This document shows, piece after piece, positions 1 to 11,686 of a stretch of DNA of 64,000 nt. A program made the translations under genes and the position numbers. The DNA comes from Malus domestica (taxonomy: Eukaryota > Streptophyta > Magnoliopsida > Rosales > Rosaceae). Within the stretch, counting starts at the first letter, position 1; every line of letters begins with the position of its first letter. The notes below the pieces were generated by a model. It had not been told where the DNA came from. It ran no database searches and saw only the letters and a list, made by a program, of their open reading frames with translations. Where the stretch lies: the NCBI RefSeq assembly GCF_042453785.1, contig NC_091661.1, positions 30,371,501 through 30,435,500 on the forward strand, in the 5' to 3' direction.

Positions 1-2230
1 TTAAAAAAATATCAGACAATGATGAATGATATTCTTCATAATTGAAAAGATCAATGACGTCTTTCTCTGTATTTGCAAAAATTAATCTACATTTATTCAC
101 ACGTTTTGGATCTCAAGGAACAAGGAGCCTATGATGGTATATAATAATATTGTTAGATACATTGTTTCCCAGATAATTTATATCAAGAAGCTTAGGATGG
201 AATCGAATATTACGTTCATGGAAGGGACCAATTCGCCGCCGTGGAAGACCGGCCACCCAAAGGCCAATTAAGTTAAATCATCACACTGGTAACAATAAAC
301 AATGACTGAAAATAACAACTAGGGTTTGGTATTATATGGTATGATATTATTTGATATACGCAACCTTGGTGCCCCTGGAAATTAAGTCCTTGTTCGAAAT
401 ATTATGATATGGTCGTTTAATCCTTTAGTTAGCTAGCATGGCCAAGGTGATACCTCTACTATATATACACTACAAGTTCCCCGAATTAAATATTATCCAG
501 TTGACGATTTGATGGATTTTGGTTCAAAAGGGAACTGAGCTGTTTTGCATCGTTGGATGAACATAATAATCCATCCTAGAATTATTTTCATACATTTGTA
601 ACTGGTAAGAGAGTTTATATCAAACATGAGTTTAATCATGATATAAATTGAGTTTTAACTTTAATCATCCAGTTCATCCTAAATTTTGTATTACTTTTAT
701 CTGTTTAGGTCATAAATAAAAACAAGGCATATGTTATGGGACCAAATTATTTTTATTTACGCAAAGTTGCATGACTCTGGCCCACCAACTTCAAAGCCTA
801 ATTAAGGATCATATTCTAGGGCTAGGACAACCACCTCACTCCACTCTAACCCGTCTGAGGCTTGAACAGGTTCTTCCTTGATGCGCTTCTGCCATACAGA
901 CTGTCAAATCTGGGAATATGTTGCATACTTAAATGTCGATGCACACGTCATCCTACACACTAATGTTGCCATATCAATCGTGCGAAACTCCACTAGACAT
1001 AACACCTACCAGGAATTACAGCCATTATCCGCCAATAAATTATCTATCCCGGCTCCAGCTCAGCAATAAGATCGATTTCCTTCTCCACTGTATAAATAGA
1101 ACTAGAGGTCTTCAAGCTCGGGGCCTTCGTTAAAATCAATCTCTATGATTATACAAAACCTTGAGTAATTCTTCAATCAATCCAACTGCTTTTTAGCAAA
1201 CTCTTAGCTCTTCAGCTACAAACTCAAAACTTTCTTTCAATGCACACTGATTGGACCCCTAAGATCTTAAATTTTTATAGCTCTCCCAGCTTGTGTTATG
1301 ATTCAGTTTACTTGCACCTTTCACAAGCACTTAAAACACAAACAATGTTTGTTGACAACCGCTAATAGTGACACATCTATTCTCTCTCTCTCTCGCCATT
1401 ATGTGGCAACAAAGTTGAAAGCAACATTTGGAGCAAATACGTGTTAAACCCAATCTAGATCTCCGTCTGAGTTTTGACACCAACATCATCATCATTACAT
1501 GATTGTTTTTAGAGTCGAATACAATAGAGCTTCCAAAGTATTCTTAAGATCCTAGCTGCATGTATATATGTGTGTGTGTATGAATGTCCTTGTTTTCCCA
1601 GTATCATGGGAAGCTTGTCACCCCCTCAAACTGCGAATATTTTAAACTTGAGCGACGCAACTTCGTCCTAGTATTACATGCCTTCTGCGTGAAATATTCT
1701 ATATCACAATATGTGACATTTCAAACTCATCTCTCTGACTCTCTACCTCACTCTGAGCTCAACACACTCTGTCATTCGACTTAGTCGCCCAATAGGAATT
1801 AGGTTAGGTAATTACTATACACTTTTTCACTCACAAGCCACACCATACCTCCTATATAAAACCTTAGTTCTGAGTTGTGAACTAAACAATTTTCTGTAGT
1901 TATCTCATAATTTATATTTATTTTTCAGATATACCATAATTAAAATCATCATGAGTAACCTACTTTATTTATTTATTTTATTGTTATTAAAAACATAAAT
2001 AAAAAAAATACTCATTTCAGTAACTATTATTTACCGAGTTTCAAACACTCGAAGCTTGTATAAATTTGTCTTACAAAAGTTTAGTTTATTTCAAATAACG
2101 TCTAAACATTTTTAGAACAAATTGAAATAAAAAAACCCGTTAGGGCGAACTCAGCTAGAAAATGGATTATGTAAGGCCCGTCCAACATCCAAAATATGAA
2201 AATATAGCAAAAAAAACCCTACAAGGTCCA
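1..2230. other. 5' gene-free stretch
   Basis: AT-rich sequence without a credible gene. The only open frames are short (under about 70 codons), overlap one another and show no recognisable domain. A short CT microsatellite lies near 1380-1394. I see no clear transposon ends, although the patchy composition suggests old repeat remains. Confidence 0.5.
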
Positions 2231-2239
2231 CAGCCCTAT

Positions 2240-2247
2240 TATAAATA
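2240..2247 (+). promoter_or_regulatory. TATA box of the LEA_2 gene
   Basis: The sequence TATAAATA lies about 110 bases before the start codon of the intronless LEA_2 gene. It is followed by a C/A-rich leader typical of a plant 5'UTR (2270-2356). The position fits a start of transcription near 2270. Assignment is by sequence and spacing only. Confidence 0.6.
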
Positions 2248-2356
2248 CACTTTCCTTCTTGCACTAAATTGACAACACCTTCAAACCAAACCAACAACAA
2301 AAGGAAAGCCTCTACTTCCCAATCTCAGTCCAAACCAGATCCAGAATCATTACAAC

Positions 2357-2929
2357 ATGACCGGAACCGACGATTCGCACCGAAAGCGAAATAGGTGCTT
2401 GCTTTGCATAGCCGCCGGGATCATAGTCCAAACCGTTATCATAGTCCTCTTTGTGGTTTTCGTCCTCCGAGTCAAAACTCCCAAAGTCCGTTTAGACTCG
2501 GTTGCAATCAACAGTAACACACTCGTGATAAACTCCAGCTCCTCCTCTCCTTCCTTCAAAGTTCAATTCACCACCGTCGTTGCGGTCAAAAACAACAACT
2601 TTGGACACTACAAGTTCGAGAGCAGCAAGGCAACTTTCTCGTACGAAGGCACCGAAGTCGGCGAGGGAACCATAGATAAGGAAAAGGCTAAGGCTAAGAA
2701 AACAAAGAGGATTGATGTTTTAGTCTCGTTGAGTTCGAACAAGATTTCGAGCCACTCTCAGTTGAGTAGCGATCTGAGCTCTGGGAATTTGACTTTCACA
2801 GCGTACGCTAAGTTGGATGGGAAGGTTCATCTGTTGAACATTATCAAGAAGAAGAAGTCTGCTGACATGAACTGCACCGTAAATCTTGATACTAAGGCCA
2901 AAACGGTCCACGTCTTGACTTGCAAGTGA
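2357..2929 (+). CDS. LEA_2 / NDR1-HIN1-like protein
   Basis: Intronless 190-residue protein. A short basic N-terminal tail (residues 1-13, with KRNR) precedes one strong membrane segment at about residues 14-38, then a C-terminal domain of the LEA_2 (late embryogenesis abundant, hydroxyproline-rich glycoprotein / NHL) type. It carries the family-typical stretch VAVKNNNFGHYKFESSKATF and ends in a conserved Cys-Lys. Members are type II membrane proteins, at the plasma membrane or ER, tied to stress and pathogen responses; a specific role cannot be read here. The start is the first ATG after a clear TATA box and a clean leader, and the length is normal for the family. A broken paralogue lies 3 kb downstream on the same strand, so the locus was tandemly duplicated. 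Confident in family, not in subfamily. Confidence 0.9.
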   Translation: MTGTDDSHRKRNRCLLCIAAGIIVQTVIIVLFVVFVLRVKTPKVRLDSVAINSNTLVINSSSSSPSFKVQFTTVVAVKNNNFGHYKFESSKATFSYEGTEVGEGTIDKEKAKAKKTKRIDVLVSLSSNKISSHSQLSSDLSSGNLTFTAYAKLDGKVHLLNIIKKKKSADMNCTVNLDTKAKTVHVLTCK

Positions 2930-4377
2930 TCAAATTATTAAGTCCTTGATTAATTTTCGTCTTTCTTCTTTTCTTTTTATTGGGTTTTCTTGGGAATTAT
3001 TTTTCATTTCATTTTTATGGGTTTGAAGTTTGGTTGTTGTTGAATATTAATTTGTATTCTTAGTTTTTCATATGGAGGGAAATATTATAAGTATGTTGAA
3101 GGCTGTGCAAGTTTTCATCTTTTGCATATTCTTTGTACAATATTGGTTTAAATTTTTGAGATCCACAGTATTTGCTTGCAACGAATTATTCATTAACTTT
3201 TCGAACAAAAAAAAGAAAAGAATTATTCCATTAACTAACTTCAAATTTGTTCAATTAAAGATTAGGACTACTGTATCTGCATTTCTTTTCTCCCTGCGTT
3301 TTTTTAACTACTATTTAACTTGTAATAAACCTTAAGTCTCAATAAGGAGAAAAAAGTCTTAAGCAAATTTGTGGTCTCACCACTATTCTCAAAATTGAAT
3401 CATTTATCTTGTTGTTTAAATAAATTTAATGTAGATAATAAACGAATTTTCAAGTAGATAAGATCGGTCGCGTGGTCTCCGTTGGAGATGGGGTTGCGTG
3501 TGTTTATGGATTGAACCAGATTCAAGCTGGGAAATGGTTGAATTTTCCACCAATGTGAAAGGAAGAATATTCTCACTTGTATGCCTACCTGGCACATTAA
3601 CCTCTTTTTCTTAACTTCGTTCGATTTTTGCCTTTGCTTCATTTTCTATCACCTCAGAGCATTCAAGCATTCGAACGCATTCTAGAAGGCTTATATATAT
3701 GGTAAATGATTATCGCAACAACGGCAAAAAAGAACATTAGTGCACTATGGTGTGGGCTCAACCCCCACTGATCCCAATCTCGTTAATATTTAACAATTTA
3801 ACCAATGACACAATCGTTTTATCAAAAAAATTATATATTTATATATATGAATAAAAAAAAAATAGCAAGCTGGAGCTTGAAATTGATAGGATGACATTGA
3901 CAGTAACGAGAGCATGAATTATTTAGGTTGTACCTGCCAGCTTGAATTCAACTAGCCAAATGAAATGAAAATCATGTTAACCACATTCGCATGTAATGTC
4001 GGGCTGATGGCCCGCTGGTAGTGATTGCCTACGAATATTGTCGCATCTGCATATATCATGATCATACGTAAGAAGGAAATGATGACTTTTATATTCAAAT
4101 TTCGGTTGAAGAAAATAATTAGGGTAAAAAGTTGCGTGAATTTGATAAAGTACTGTATTTACTGTGTGCACTTTTGATAACCGAACACACCTGGATTTCA
4201 TGGCTGTTTATAAAAAAGCACTGATCTAATTTTGCAGACCTGAGACCTGTATACTTACGTTGAGTGGATAGAGATTTCAGTCTACTAATGTAATGTTATG
4301 TAAAGAAATTTACATATAACATTGTGCTATTGGATCGTATAAATAAAATAATTGAGAAATTGATCATATTTTAAAGG
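2930..4377. other. Gene-free stretch after the LEA_2 gene
   Basis: The 3'UTR of the LEA_2 gene probably fills the first 150 bases. The rest is AT-rich with short unrelated open frames. No domain, RNA gene or clear element end was seen. Confidence 0.4.
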
Positions 4378-4700
4378 TTTTTTTAATCAAAATAGTCTTT
4401 GAGATTGACATAACTCTTCATTTTGGTCCATAATAATAAAAATTGATAGAAATAGTCCATGAGTTTATCCACCATAAATCATTTTGATCATTCCTTAAAA
4501 AAATCTGTCAATATACCCGTTAAGTAAAGGGGTTGGTTTGACAAAAATATCTTCAAAGGTGATCACATGATCGTTCACGTAACAATTTAACAAGCATATT
4601 GACAAATTTTTCTCAGAATGATCAAAATGATTTGCAGTGGACAAACTCAGTGACCTGTTTTACGATTATCATTGTAAGGGACCAAAGGCTTATTTGGAGC
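4378..4700. repeat. MITE-like repeat, copy 1
   Basis: About 320 bases resembling the inverted-repeat element at 6552-6894. Shared words include 'gagattgacataact', 'aatgatcaaaatgatt', 'atttgcagtggacaaactcagtgacc' in diverged form, and 'aaaaatctgt'. The two ends are only weakly self-complementary, so this is an older or internally decayed copy. The two copies bracket the broken LEA_2 paralogue. Confidence 0.55.
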
Positions 4701-5734
4701 GGAATAGAAGGATAAAGCCTTTATGTAGCCTGATGATCTGCCTTACCAGCTTTAGGTGAAGAGGAAAATTTGACAGTATTTGATTGACATAGATTTCTCA
4801 ATTAGATTGAGAAGGAGATGATTTGTGATCAATTTCAGCTGAAAAAGTAGATGATCTATGCCAGACCTTGCTTGCCCATCACCCCAAGCATCTTCATAAA
4901 GCTCTTGCTTCATCAACACAAAGGGAAGAGTCAAGTTGATAGAACAATCATATCTGGGACCCTAACCTTTCCCACGGCTTCAATTTGATTGCTTGAATTG
5001 GATTTAAATTCCAACCTGTTCACTCTAACAGAAAATTACAAACAGAGAAAAGAATATGCACTAGTGGATTGATTGTCTATAGAAACTTTTCTGAGAATAA
5101 AAATCATATGGTATACCATCCACGCGTTATATTTTAAGTGAGAAAATAATATCCGATGATTTTATAACTATTTTCATTTTAAATAGATTCCGAGTATCTA
5201 CATTTAACATCGATGCACTTACCCGTATTTAACAAAATCATGACCATTTGATTGATCCAGTGGCACTGACACTGATACATATAACAGTGCGTATAAGAAC
5301 ACGACCTGTTTCAATACCATGATCTTTTCAACGCGTCACAGTTGAATTGATCATATCTAATTAGCCGCCTTTGGGATATTTCTTATAGAGCTTGTGTATG
5401 CCACTTACTTTTTCTCTTATAAATATCGTTGAAGTTTCCTTCTGTCGACAGACTCGAAGCATACTTTTCCTACTTCCAGAACAGGTAATTTACAAGTCAA
5501 ACGCTCTATTAAGCTACCTAATTGGGCCAAATAATAATTACAGTAAAAATAATAATAATAATACGTTAACATTTTCGCCACCATCATGCAAAATATTTTG
5601 ATTAATTAGCATGAGGTTCAATCTGCAATGTCATTAGGCTGCTGATATTCTCTTACGATTATAATTTATATGCTTACTAATAAAATAAAAATTGGTTTTG
5701 CAAGTGATGGATTGTGTTAGTCGACATAACCTTT

Positions 5735-5820
5735 TTCAATTCAATAGTTTAGCTTAGAGTAGAAATATCATTTGTAAAATTCAATAGTTTAGCTTAGAGT
5801 AGAAATATCATTTGTAAATT
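5735..5820. repeat. 42-bp tandem duplication
   Basis: Two near-perfect adjacent copies of a 42-base unit beginning 'attcaatagtttagcttaga' and ending 'catttgtaaa'. It sits directly upstream of the broken LEA_2 paralogue, where the promoter and the N-terminal coding part should be. Confidence 0.85.
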
Positions 5821-5837
5821 TGTATGTATAATCTTGT

Positions 5838-6320
5838 CTTAGTCAAACTTCAAAGCCGACATCCGCTTCAGTGGCAAGAAAAAGACAAGAAAGAGGAACT
5901 TTGCTGATCCCACTTGCAAAATACGTTGGCAGTGTGACGAGCCCTTCATTTAACCTTGTAATGGATGTTCAGTTTGGTGTGAAGAACACCAACTTTGGAC
6001 ACTTCAAGTACGGGGATGGAATTGTTGAGTTCGATTACAGGGGAACAAAAATTGGACAGACTTAAGTGTACGAGGCCCATGCCAGGGCTCTATCGACTAA
6101 AAAGGTGGACATCTCTCTGTACTTAAGTTCGAATGAGTTGAAGGGTAATTCTCAATTAGCGAGTGATATTAGCTCGGGGATTATTCTGGTTACGTCCACT
6201 TCTAGATTGGAGGGGAAGATACATTTGATAAAGGTGATCGAGAAGAGGTCTGCTCAGCTGAATTGCACCATGGAAATCGTTCTTGCAACGCAGTCGGTGC
6301 AAAATATTGTCTGCAAGTGA
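5838..6320 (+). pseudogene. Broken LEA_2 paralogue
   Basis: The reading frame matches the C-terminal LEA_2 domain of the gene at 2357-2929: FGVKNTNFGHFKYGDG against VAVKNNNFGHYKFESS, then VDISLYLSSNELKGNSQLAS, and a final Cys-Lys. An in-frame TAA at 6063-6065 splits it after the sequence GTKIGQT, and the frame continues with no shift to the stop at 6318-6320. The membrane segment and an ATG start are missing; the upstream frame (from about 5838) shows no match to the paralogue's N-terminus, and a 42-bp tandem duplication lies there instead. One stop plus N-terminal loss make a pseudogene much more likely than a functional gene. A single-base assembly error could explain the stop but not the missing start. 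Confidence 0.85.
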
Positions 6321-6551
6321 TACTTCATACGTATACTGTTTAATTCATTTTTCATTTTTAGATTGTTTTGTGAGATATGAGACATTTTGCAGCTGTACAA
6401 TGTAGTCCGTTATTAATTTTCCTATCTAATATTCTTTGTTTGTGATTAGTGATTCGAAAGTGGTTTGAAGTGTTAATAATATTGAATTCAATTGCATATT
6501 GTTATGATTGATGGTTTCAAAATCTTATAGCTTGTCATTAACCATTATGGT

Positions 6552-6894
6552 TAGGCTCTTTAGTTAAAATGGTCTCTAAGATTGACATAACTATTTATTT
6601 TAATCCATGATATTTAAAATCGATAGAAGTGATCACTGAGTTTGTTCATCGCCTCATTTTGTCATTTCATTAAAAGTCTCCGTTAAATTAAAAGTATTTT
6701 TGTCAAGTCAACCCCTTCACTTTCGTGAAAAAAATCCTCAGTTTAACAAAGATTTTTACGGAATGACCAAAATGATTGATGGTGGACGAACTGAATGACC
6801 AATTCTATCGATTTTAAATCTCAAATACTTAAACAAGGAGTTATAATTTATGTCAATCTCAAAAATCATTTTAACTAAAAAAAACCTTCAGGTT
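6552..6894. mobile_element. Palindromic MITE, copy 2
   Basis: The two halves are inverted repeats of one another: the left end 'ttagttaaaatggtctc' and 'agattgacataact' returns at the right end as 'tgtcaatctcaaaaatcatt' followed by 'ttaactaaaa'. The inner parts also match, including 'aaaatcgatagaa' against 'ttctatcgatttt'. No coding capacity. The shape (about 340 bp, long arms, short centre) is that of a foldback MITE. A related, more decayed copy lies at 4378-4700. Confidence 0.75.
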
Positions 6895-8214
6895 ATGCCC
6901 TTGTTTAAATTTTGGTTTCAAGTAGACCCATGAAGTAGCCCAAATAAAAGATTTCGGCCTAATTATACCTCTCCACTGGGCTGTAATGATTTTTTCGGAA
7001 CCTTCAAAAAACAGAGAAAAATGATTGTCCGGGCCTTAACAGTTTGGGTTGCCAGGTACATAATTCGATGCTATTTTCATTCTCGACTTCAAGTGGTTTA
7101 TAGTTGTTGGGTGAGTTCTGAGTAGTCCGGCTTTACATTTACTAGAAAATAGAAATTTTTAATTCAATTTTGACCGTTTATTTTTAATAAAATTTTGCTT
7201 GTGCTTGGGTTTTTTATTGGAAGGAGTCGTTCTTTTCTACAAATTACAATTTTATATGTATAGACGGTCTAAAGCACGAGCCGGTACTTTGACATTGTGT
7301 ATAGATTGTCTGAAGCACGAGCCGGTACTTTGATATTGTTTGAACGTTCCGGAAAGCTTGGCCGATGATTGAGACAGATCCAATGAACTGCAGCAAAAGA
7401 AATCTAATTCGAATCCTAATGTTTCCTAAGAATGTTGATTTACCCTAAAAAGAAAGCTAAAGTTGGAAAATGAGCTCACATGACATGATCATAGACACGG
7501 ATGCTAATGACCTAACACAATAGTTTATCGTGTTCATCATTTTTGTATCATACCTATTATTTTAACAGTTCGTTCATACTAAATTCGTTATCTTAACTGG
7601 TTCTTAACAAGTGAGCCAATAATGACCCGATTCGTTAGTAGGTTGTGTCAGGTTAACGGGTCATGGAAGAAGTTGTCATGCATAATGTCTAGATATAGCA
7701 AATAATATCTTATATGGTTCTTAACGAGTAACCTGATAACGACTTGACTTGTTAACAGGTGATCTGATAACGACCTGACTCGCCAATAGATTGACACAAA
7801 ATCAGTTATTTTCATGTCACTGTGTGTCAGGTTAACGAACCGTAGAAGAAATTGTCAAGATTATTTGGTGCTAATATTGTCCCAGAAGTTTATATATTAT
7901 CACCAGACACGATATCTGTGGAGGAAACACAGCAAATCTAATTGTCCTCGGTTGAAAATATGGTGTCGGGTGTCTGTTTGTGTGGTGTTTCGTGGTGCAT
8001 TGCATTCATCTGCGTATATATAATTAATCACATTTCTTGATTGAAACACTTAAACTGAATCATGTCTTTCTGCTGCTCCAACTTGTGCAGATGCAGTGAA
8101 CAGTAGCATTTGCCTCGACTTATCAACTCTTCTTTTGTCCTAATTTAGGCACTCAGGAGTTAGGAGTTAATATATTGTTTAAAAATATGAAGCCCACCTA
8201 AAATACAAATGAAA
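6895..8214. other. Gene-free stretch with short tandem repeats
   Basis: No gene recognised. A 43-base unit containing 'gcacgagccggtactttga' is repeated twice in tandem at 7258-7341. Between 7600 and 7860 degenerate copies of 'ttaacgagtaacctgataac' and 'gtgtcaggttaacg' recur, suggesting decayed transposon sequence. Confidence 0.5.
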
Positions 8215-8350
8215 AAGGTTTAGAAACTTTGAGTTTTAACGATAAGGATAAAATAAATAATAAAATGAATAGTACCACGATTAACTTTTTAATATAAAAA
8301 TATGATTTTTCGTTAAAATGAACAGTACCGAGAGTTTTTCGTTGAAGTTT
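8215..8350. repeat. Dispersed short repeat family R1, copy 1
   Basis: About 135 bases around 'aacgataaggataaaataaa', 'gaatagtacc' and 'tttttcgttaaa'. The same family recurs, in the other orientation, at 19920-20085 and in a shorter form at 23685-23825. No coding capacity. Probably an AT-rich MITE. Confidence 0.65.
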
Positions 8351-8578
8351 CTAAAATACTAACCATAATACACCATCGCTACTATCTTGTCATAGAGAAC
8401 TTGGAATACTTGTAAGAGTACCAAGAAACACAATCTAAAAATCGATTTTGTGGTGTTTTGTATTGTGTTCACATTGCGTCGAGCATTTTGTCAACCATAA
8501 TTCAATAAATTTATAACAATTCTGTTAGTGTAGTTTGCACGTAGGTACATGGCACTTACCATTGTGAATAAGTGCAAA

Positions 8579-8780
8579 AGCATCTTCAACGGAGTACGCA
8601 AATGAGTAGCTCCAATGATGTAGTCAATTGGGTAGGCAAATTTTGCCTAGACCCAATTATAGGCAGATGAGGCCTTGTCACTATTTTATGTGAAGAAAGG
8701 AAAAAAAAAATAGAAGACACGTCAACCTTTGTAGTACAATTTTGCCTATTTTCTTTGCCTAAACCATTAGAGATGCACTA
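8579..8780. mobile_element. Small MITE with 'gcatcttcaacgg' ends
   Basis: The left end 'agcatcttcaacgg' is the diverged inverse of the right end 'accattagagatgca'. Inside, 'gtaggcaaattttgcctaga' and 'aattttgcctattt' form further partial inverted pairs. The length is about 200 bases with no coding capacity. Ends of the form GAGCATCTCCAATGG are common on plant MITEs, so the assignment rests on that similarity. Confidence 0.55.
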
Positions 8781-9480
8781 ACAAAACTATTTGTACTCAG
8801 GGTCATCTCTGAGATTTTGAAGGTGCTATGCGAAATTTATAAAAAGATCCCTCCTTAAAATAATTTTAAAAAAAAGATAGAACAATGTATTTACGCTACT
8901 TTATATCATGTCGAAAAAAAAGAATAACTTTAGGATTTATCCTCCTTTGCAGATGCATATTCATTTAGTGGAACGAATTGGGTGAGTTGAAGACAACTCA
9001 ACATAGATAATTTTGGTCTAATTGAAACCGGCATTAGAAAGTAGGGTACCTCTAAAGGACTACATGAAACTGAGGGACGTAAATATGGTAGTGTCTTAAA
9101 TCTACCACAATTTCTCATTTCTTTTATCACATGATATCGCATAGTTGGTATGGAACGCCGACAACTTCACATTCTCGTTTCATGTAAGTCAGTCTCACTT
9201 AACTTGTGACTAGATAATGGTCTCAACTGTGAAGTTGAAATCTATTGGTGCCCGAGCTATGTGGTTTCCTTTTTGTTTTTTGTCATATTTTCTTCTTTGG
9301 CATGTCTGCAATGTGGTTCACCGTGATTGCATTCGTGTCTCCGATGGAATTTTGGGGCCACAAATTTTGGTGTCTTTTTTGGCATTTCTTGCTCATCATA
9401 ATTATGTGTTTGAACTGCAGTGCAAGTGCATGCCTTGCTCCTTTTGATTTACTGATATGATTTTTATATAAATTTGAGGG

Positions 9481-9912
9481 TTTGTTATAATTTCGATCAT
9501 GAATTCTAACATTAAATTCTATAGTCCTCAGTTTTAGACTCAAAATCTAGATGTAGAGAAGCTCTTAGTGTTAGCTGAAGTGGCGCGGAGAGAGGGGTAA
9601 TATGTTAGGATTATGGGAGGTTTAGAGTTCGACTCCTCTTTATATAACCGTGACAGGTAAAACTACTAGTATAGCTTAGGAAAGAAGAAAATTTTTCGAG
9701 TTTGTTATAATTTCGATCATGAATTCTAATAATAAATTATTTAGTCCTCAATTATAGACTCAAAATCTACACGTAGAGAAGCTCTTAGAGTTAGCTGAAG
9801 TGGTGCAGTGAGTGGGATATTACGTTAGGATTATAGGAGGTTTAGACTCCTTTCAATATAACTGCGGACAGATAAAACTACGGGTAGAACTTAGGAAGAA
9901 TGCAGTAAAATG
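9481..9912 (+). repeat. Tandem pair of tRNA-derived SINE-like copies
   Basis: Two adjacent copies with a period of 220 bases, each starting 'tttgttataatttcgatcat'. Copy 1 carries an A-box-like TTAGCTGAAGTGG (9571-9583) and, about 50 bases later, a B-box-like GAGTTCGACTCC (9625-9636), the layout of an RNA polymerase III promoter. Copy 2 keeps the A box (9791-9803), but its B box has lost the central GTTCG. This is not a functional tRNA gene: no acceptor stem pairing is visible. A SINE-derived tandem duplication is the best reading. Confidence 0.6.
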
Positions 9913-10583
9913 CATGTAAAACTTTGGAAGGGGAGAATTTGTAATTAAAAAATGACGATCCCAACTTAACAAGACTCTTCGTTTTACGAGAGTCTCAATT
10001 GTACATCGTTTACTTTTATTTTATAAAAAAAATTATTTTCACAACTTGAATCCTTAACTTTTTAATTGCAAAAAAAATAACTTTTTTGTTGCACCAATGA
10101 TCGCATAGCCCTTCCACTGCTGCAACAGTCAGTCAAAAGTTGAATTGAATCTCTCCTCTCCAGCCAACCCAGCTACCATAACCAGATGGGATGGGTGGCC
10201 ATAGAGACTGGGGGAGAGAGTGTCAGCATCTGCCACCTTCTGAATGCTTTTCTTTTGTTCACTTTGAAACGAAGTCAGATTTTAATAAAAGCCAAATAAA
10301 ATGCTTCTTTCGCAATTCAAAAGCACTTTATATTTATAAAAAGAAAAAATGCTGTCGGGATCGAATTAACCAAATTTTCCCCAGGTTAGTGGTGATCATA
10401 AATCTTCATTTCTTTGGCACACTCATATTTCATTCCTTCTAAACTTCTGAACGTGAGACAATTAATTCACACCCTTCACATGCTCATATGCTCTTGTTTC
10501 TTAAATTTTAAGTTTTTTTAGTGACGTGTAGCATACGAGGCCGCTAAACTTCCCTAGTATGTTTCTTAAAGATTCAAGATTTC
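9913..10583. other. Gene-free stretch
   Basis: AT-rich sequence with short open frames only; no domain, RNA gene or element ends recognised. Confidence 0.4.
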
Positions 10584-11020
10584 ATCCAATACAACTTACT
10601 TATAAGCCTCGTTTCATAACTTGCACACATGCGACAATTCTTTACATCATTTTGGATCCATTAATATCAAGACTTTATGAATGACATAGAATCAAAACGA
10701 ACGTCCATTCAATAGCCAGATTATTATAGGCAACAACCAAAATTAATTTCCAACTGCCAGTTTTTATGAGGAATTAGAAAACAAGCATCTGATTCTATCC
10801 AATACAACTTACTTGTAGGCCTCATTTCATAACTTACACAACTTACACACGTACAATAATTCTTTACATGTTACTTTGGACCCAATAATATCGAAACTTT
10901 ATGAATGACATGGCAACAAAACGAACGTCCGTTCAATAGCCAGACTAATACAGGCAACAACCAAAATTAATTTCCAACTACCAGATTTTATGAGGAATTA
11001 AAAAACAAGCATCTGATTCC
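10584..11020. repeat. 213-bp tandem duplication
   Basis: Copy 1 (10584-10796) and copy 2 (10797-11020) begin 'atccaatacaacttactt' and share 'cgaacgtcc', 'caatagccaga', 'ggcaacaaccaaaattaatt' and 'acaagcatctgattc'. Similarity is high, so the duplication is fairly recent. No coding capacity in either copy. It lies about 0.7 kb downstream of the 3' end of the MAKR gene (which is on the other strand). Confidence 0.85.
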
Positions 11021-11686
11021 ATCCTCTTTCAATTCTCCTGGAAAGTGAAATCCCCAAAAAAAGGAAAGGGATCTGATTCCTTCCCTCAAGATCCACAAAT
11101 CCAGACCTTTAAAAAAATTTCTAACGTCTACAAACAAAAATATCCCATTAAAAATTATATTAATTTTAACCGTTGAATTAAATTTCAAGATACAGGCATG
11201 AGAATTAAGTAGAAAGTATCCGGAGAGAATTCCTTTCCCAAACAAAAAACCAAACCAAAAGATGCCAACTTGCCGAGTCAAATCAAAATCTCAGAGAACT
11301 CAGAAAATAATGTCACACATCCTTCTGATTGATTTAAACACATTTTCTTTCATCACACATTCATTTCAAACGCAACATGATGTGCTTCAGAGCAGAAACC
11401 CTAAACCAAAAAAGATCCCCAAAATCTCAGATTTTTTTGTTTTGTTTTTCTGCAGTTTTTTCATCATGACACCACTTTACAGACTAGAACAGGCGAACCC
11501 CATATGCTGTGCTCACCCGTCATCATAGCTAAAAACCCTAGAAGCTAGAATACCAAAAACAACCCTAACCTAACCTTATATTTTCCTTTTCATTTCTTCC
11601 GTGGTTTTTACAGAAGCACAGAGAGAACAGAGTGCCATGGTTCCTCTGCTTTTCCCGCGTTTTATCTATTAAAATCCAACAAAGGT

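Noticed and set aside
5871-6065. Short independent gene starting at GTG
   Set aside because: It is the first half of the broken LEA_2 paralogue, ended by an in-frame stop, with no ATG start.
9571-9640. Possible tRNA gene from A-box and B-box-like words
   Set aside because: No cloverleaf with acceptor and anticodon stems could be drawn; SINE-derived repeat fits better.
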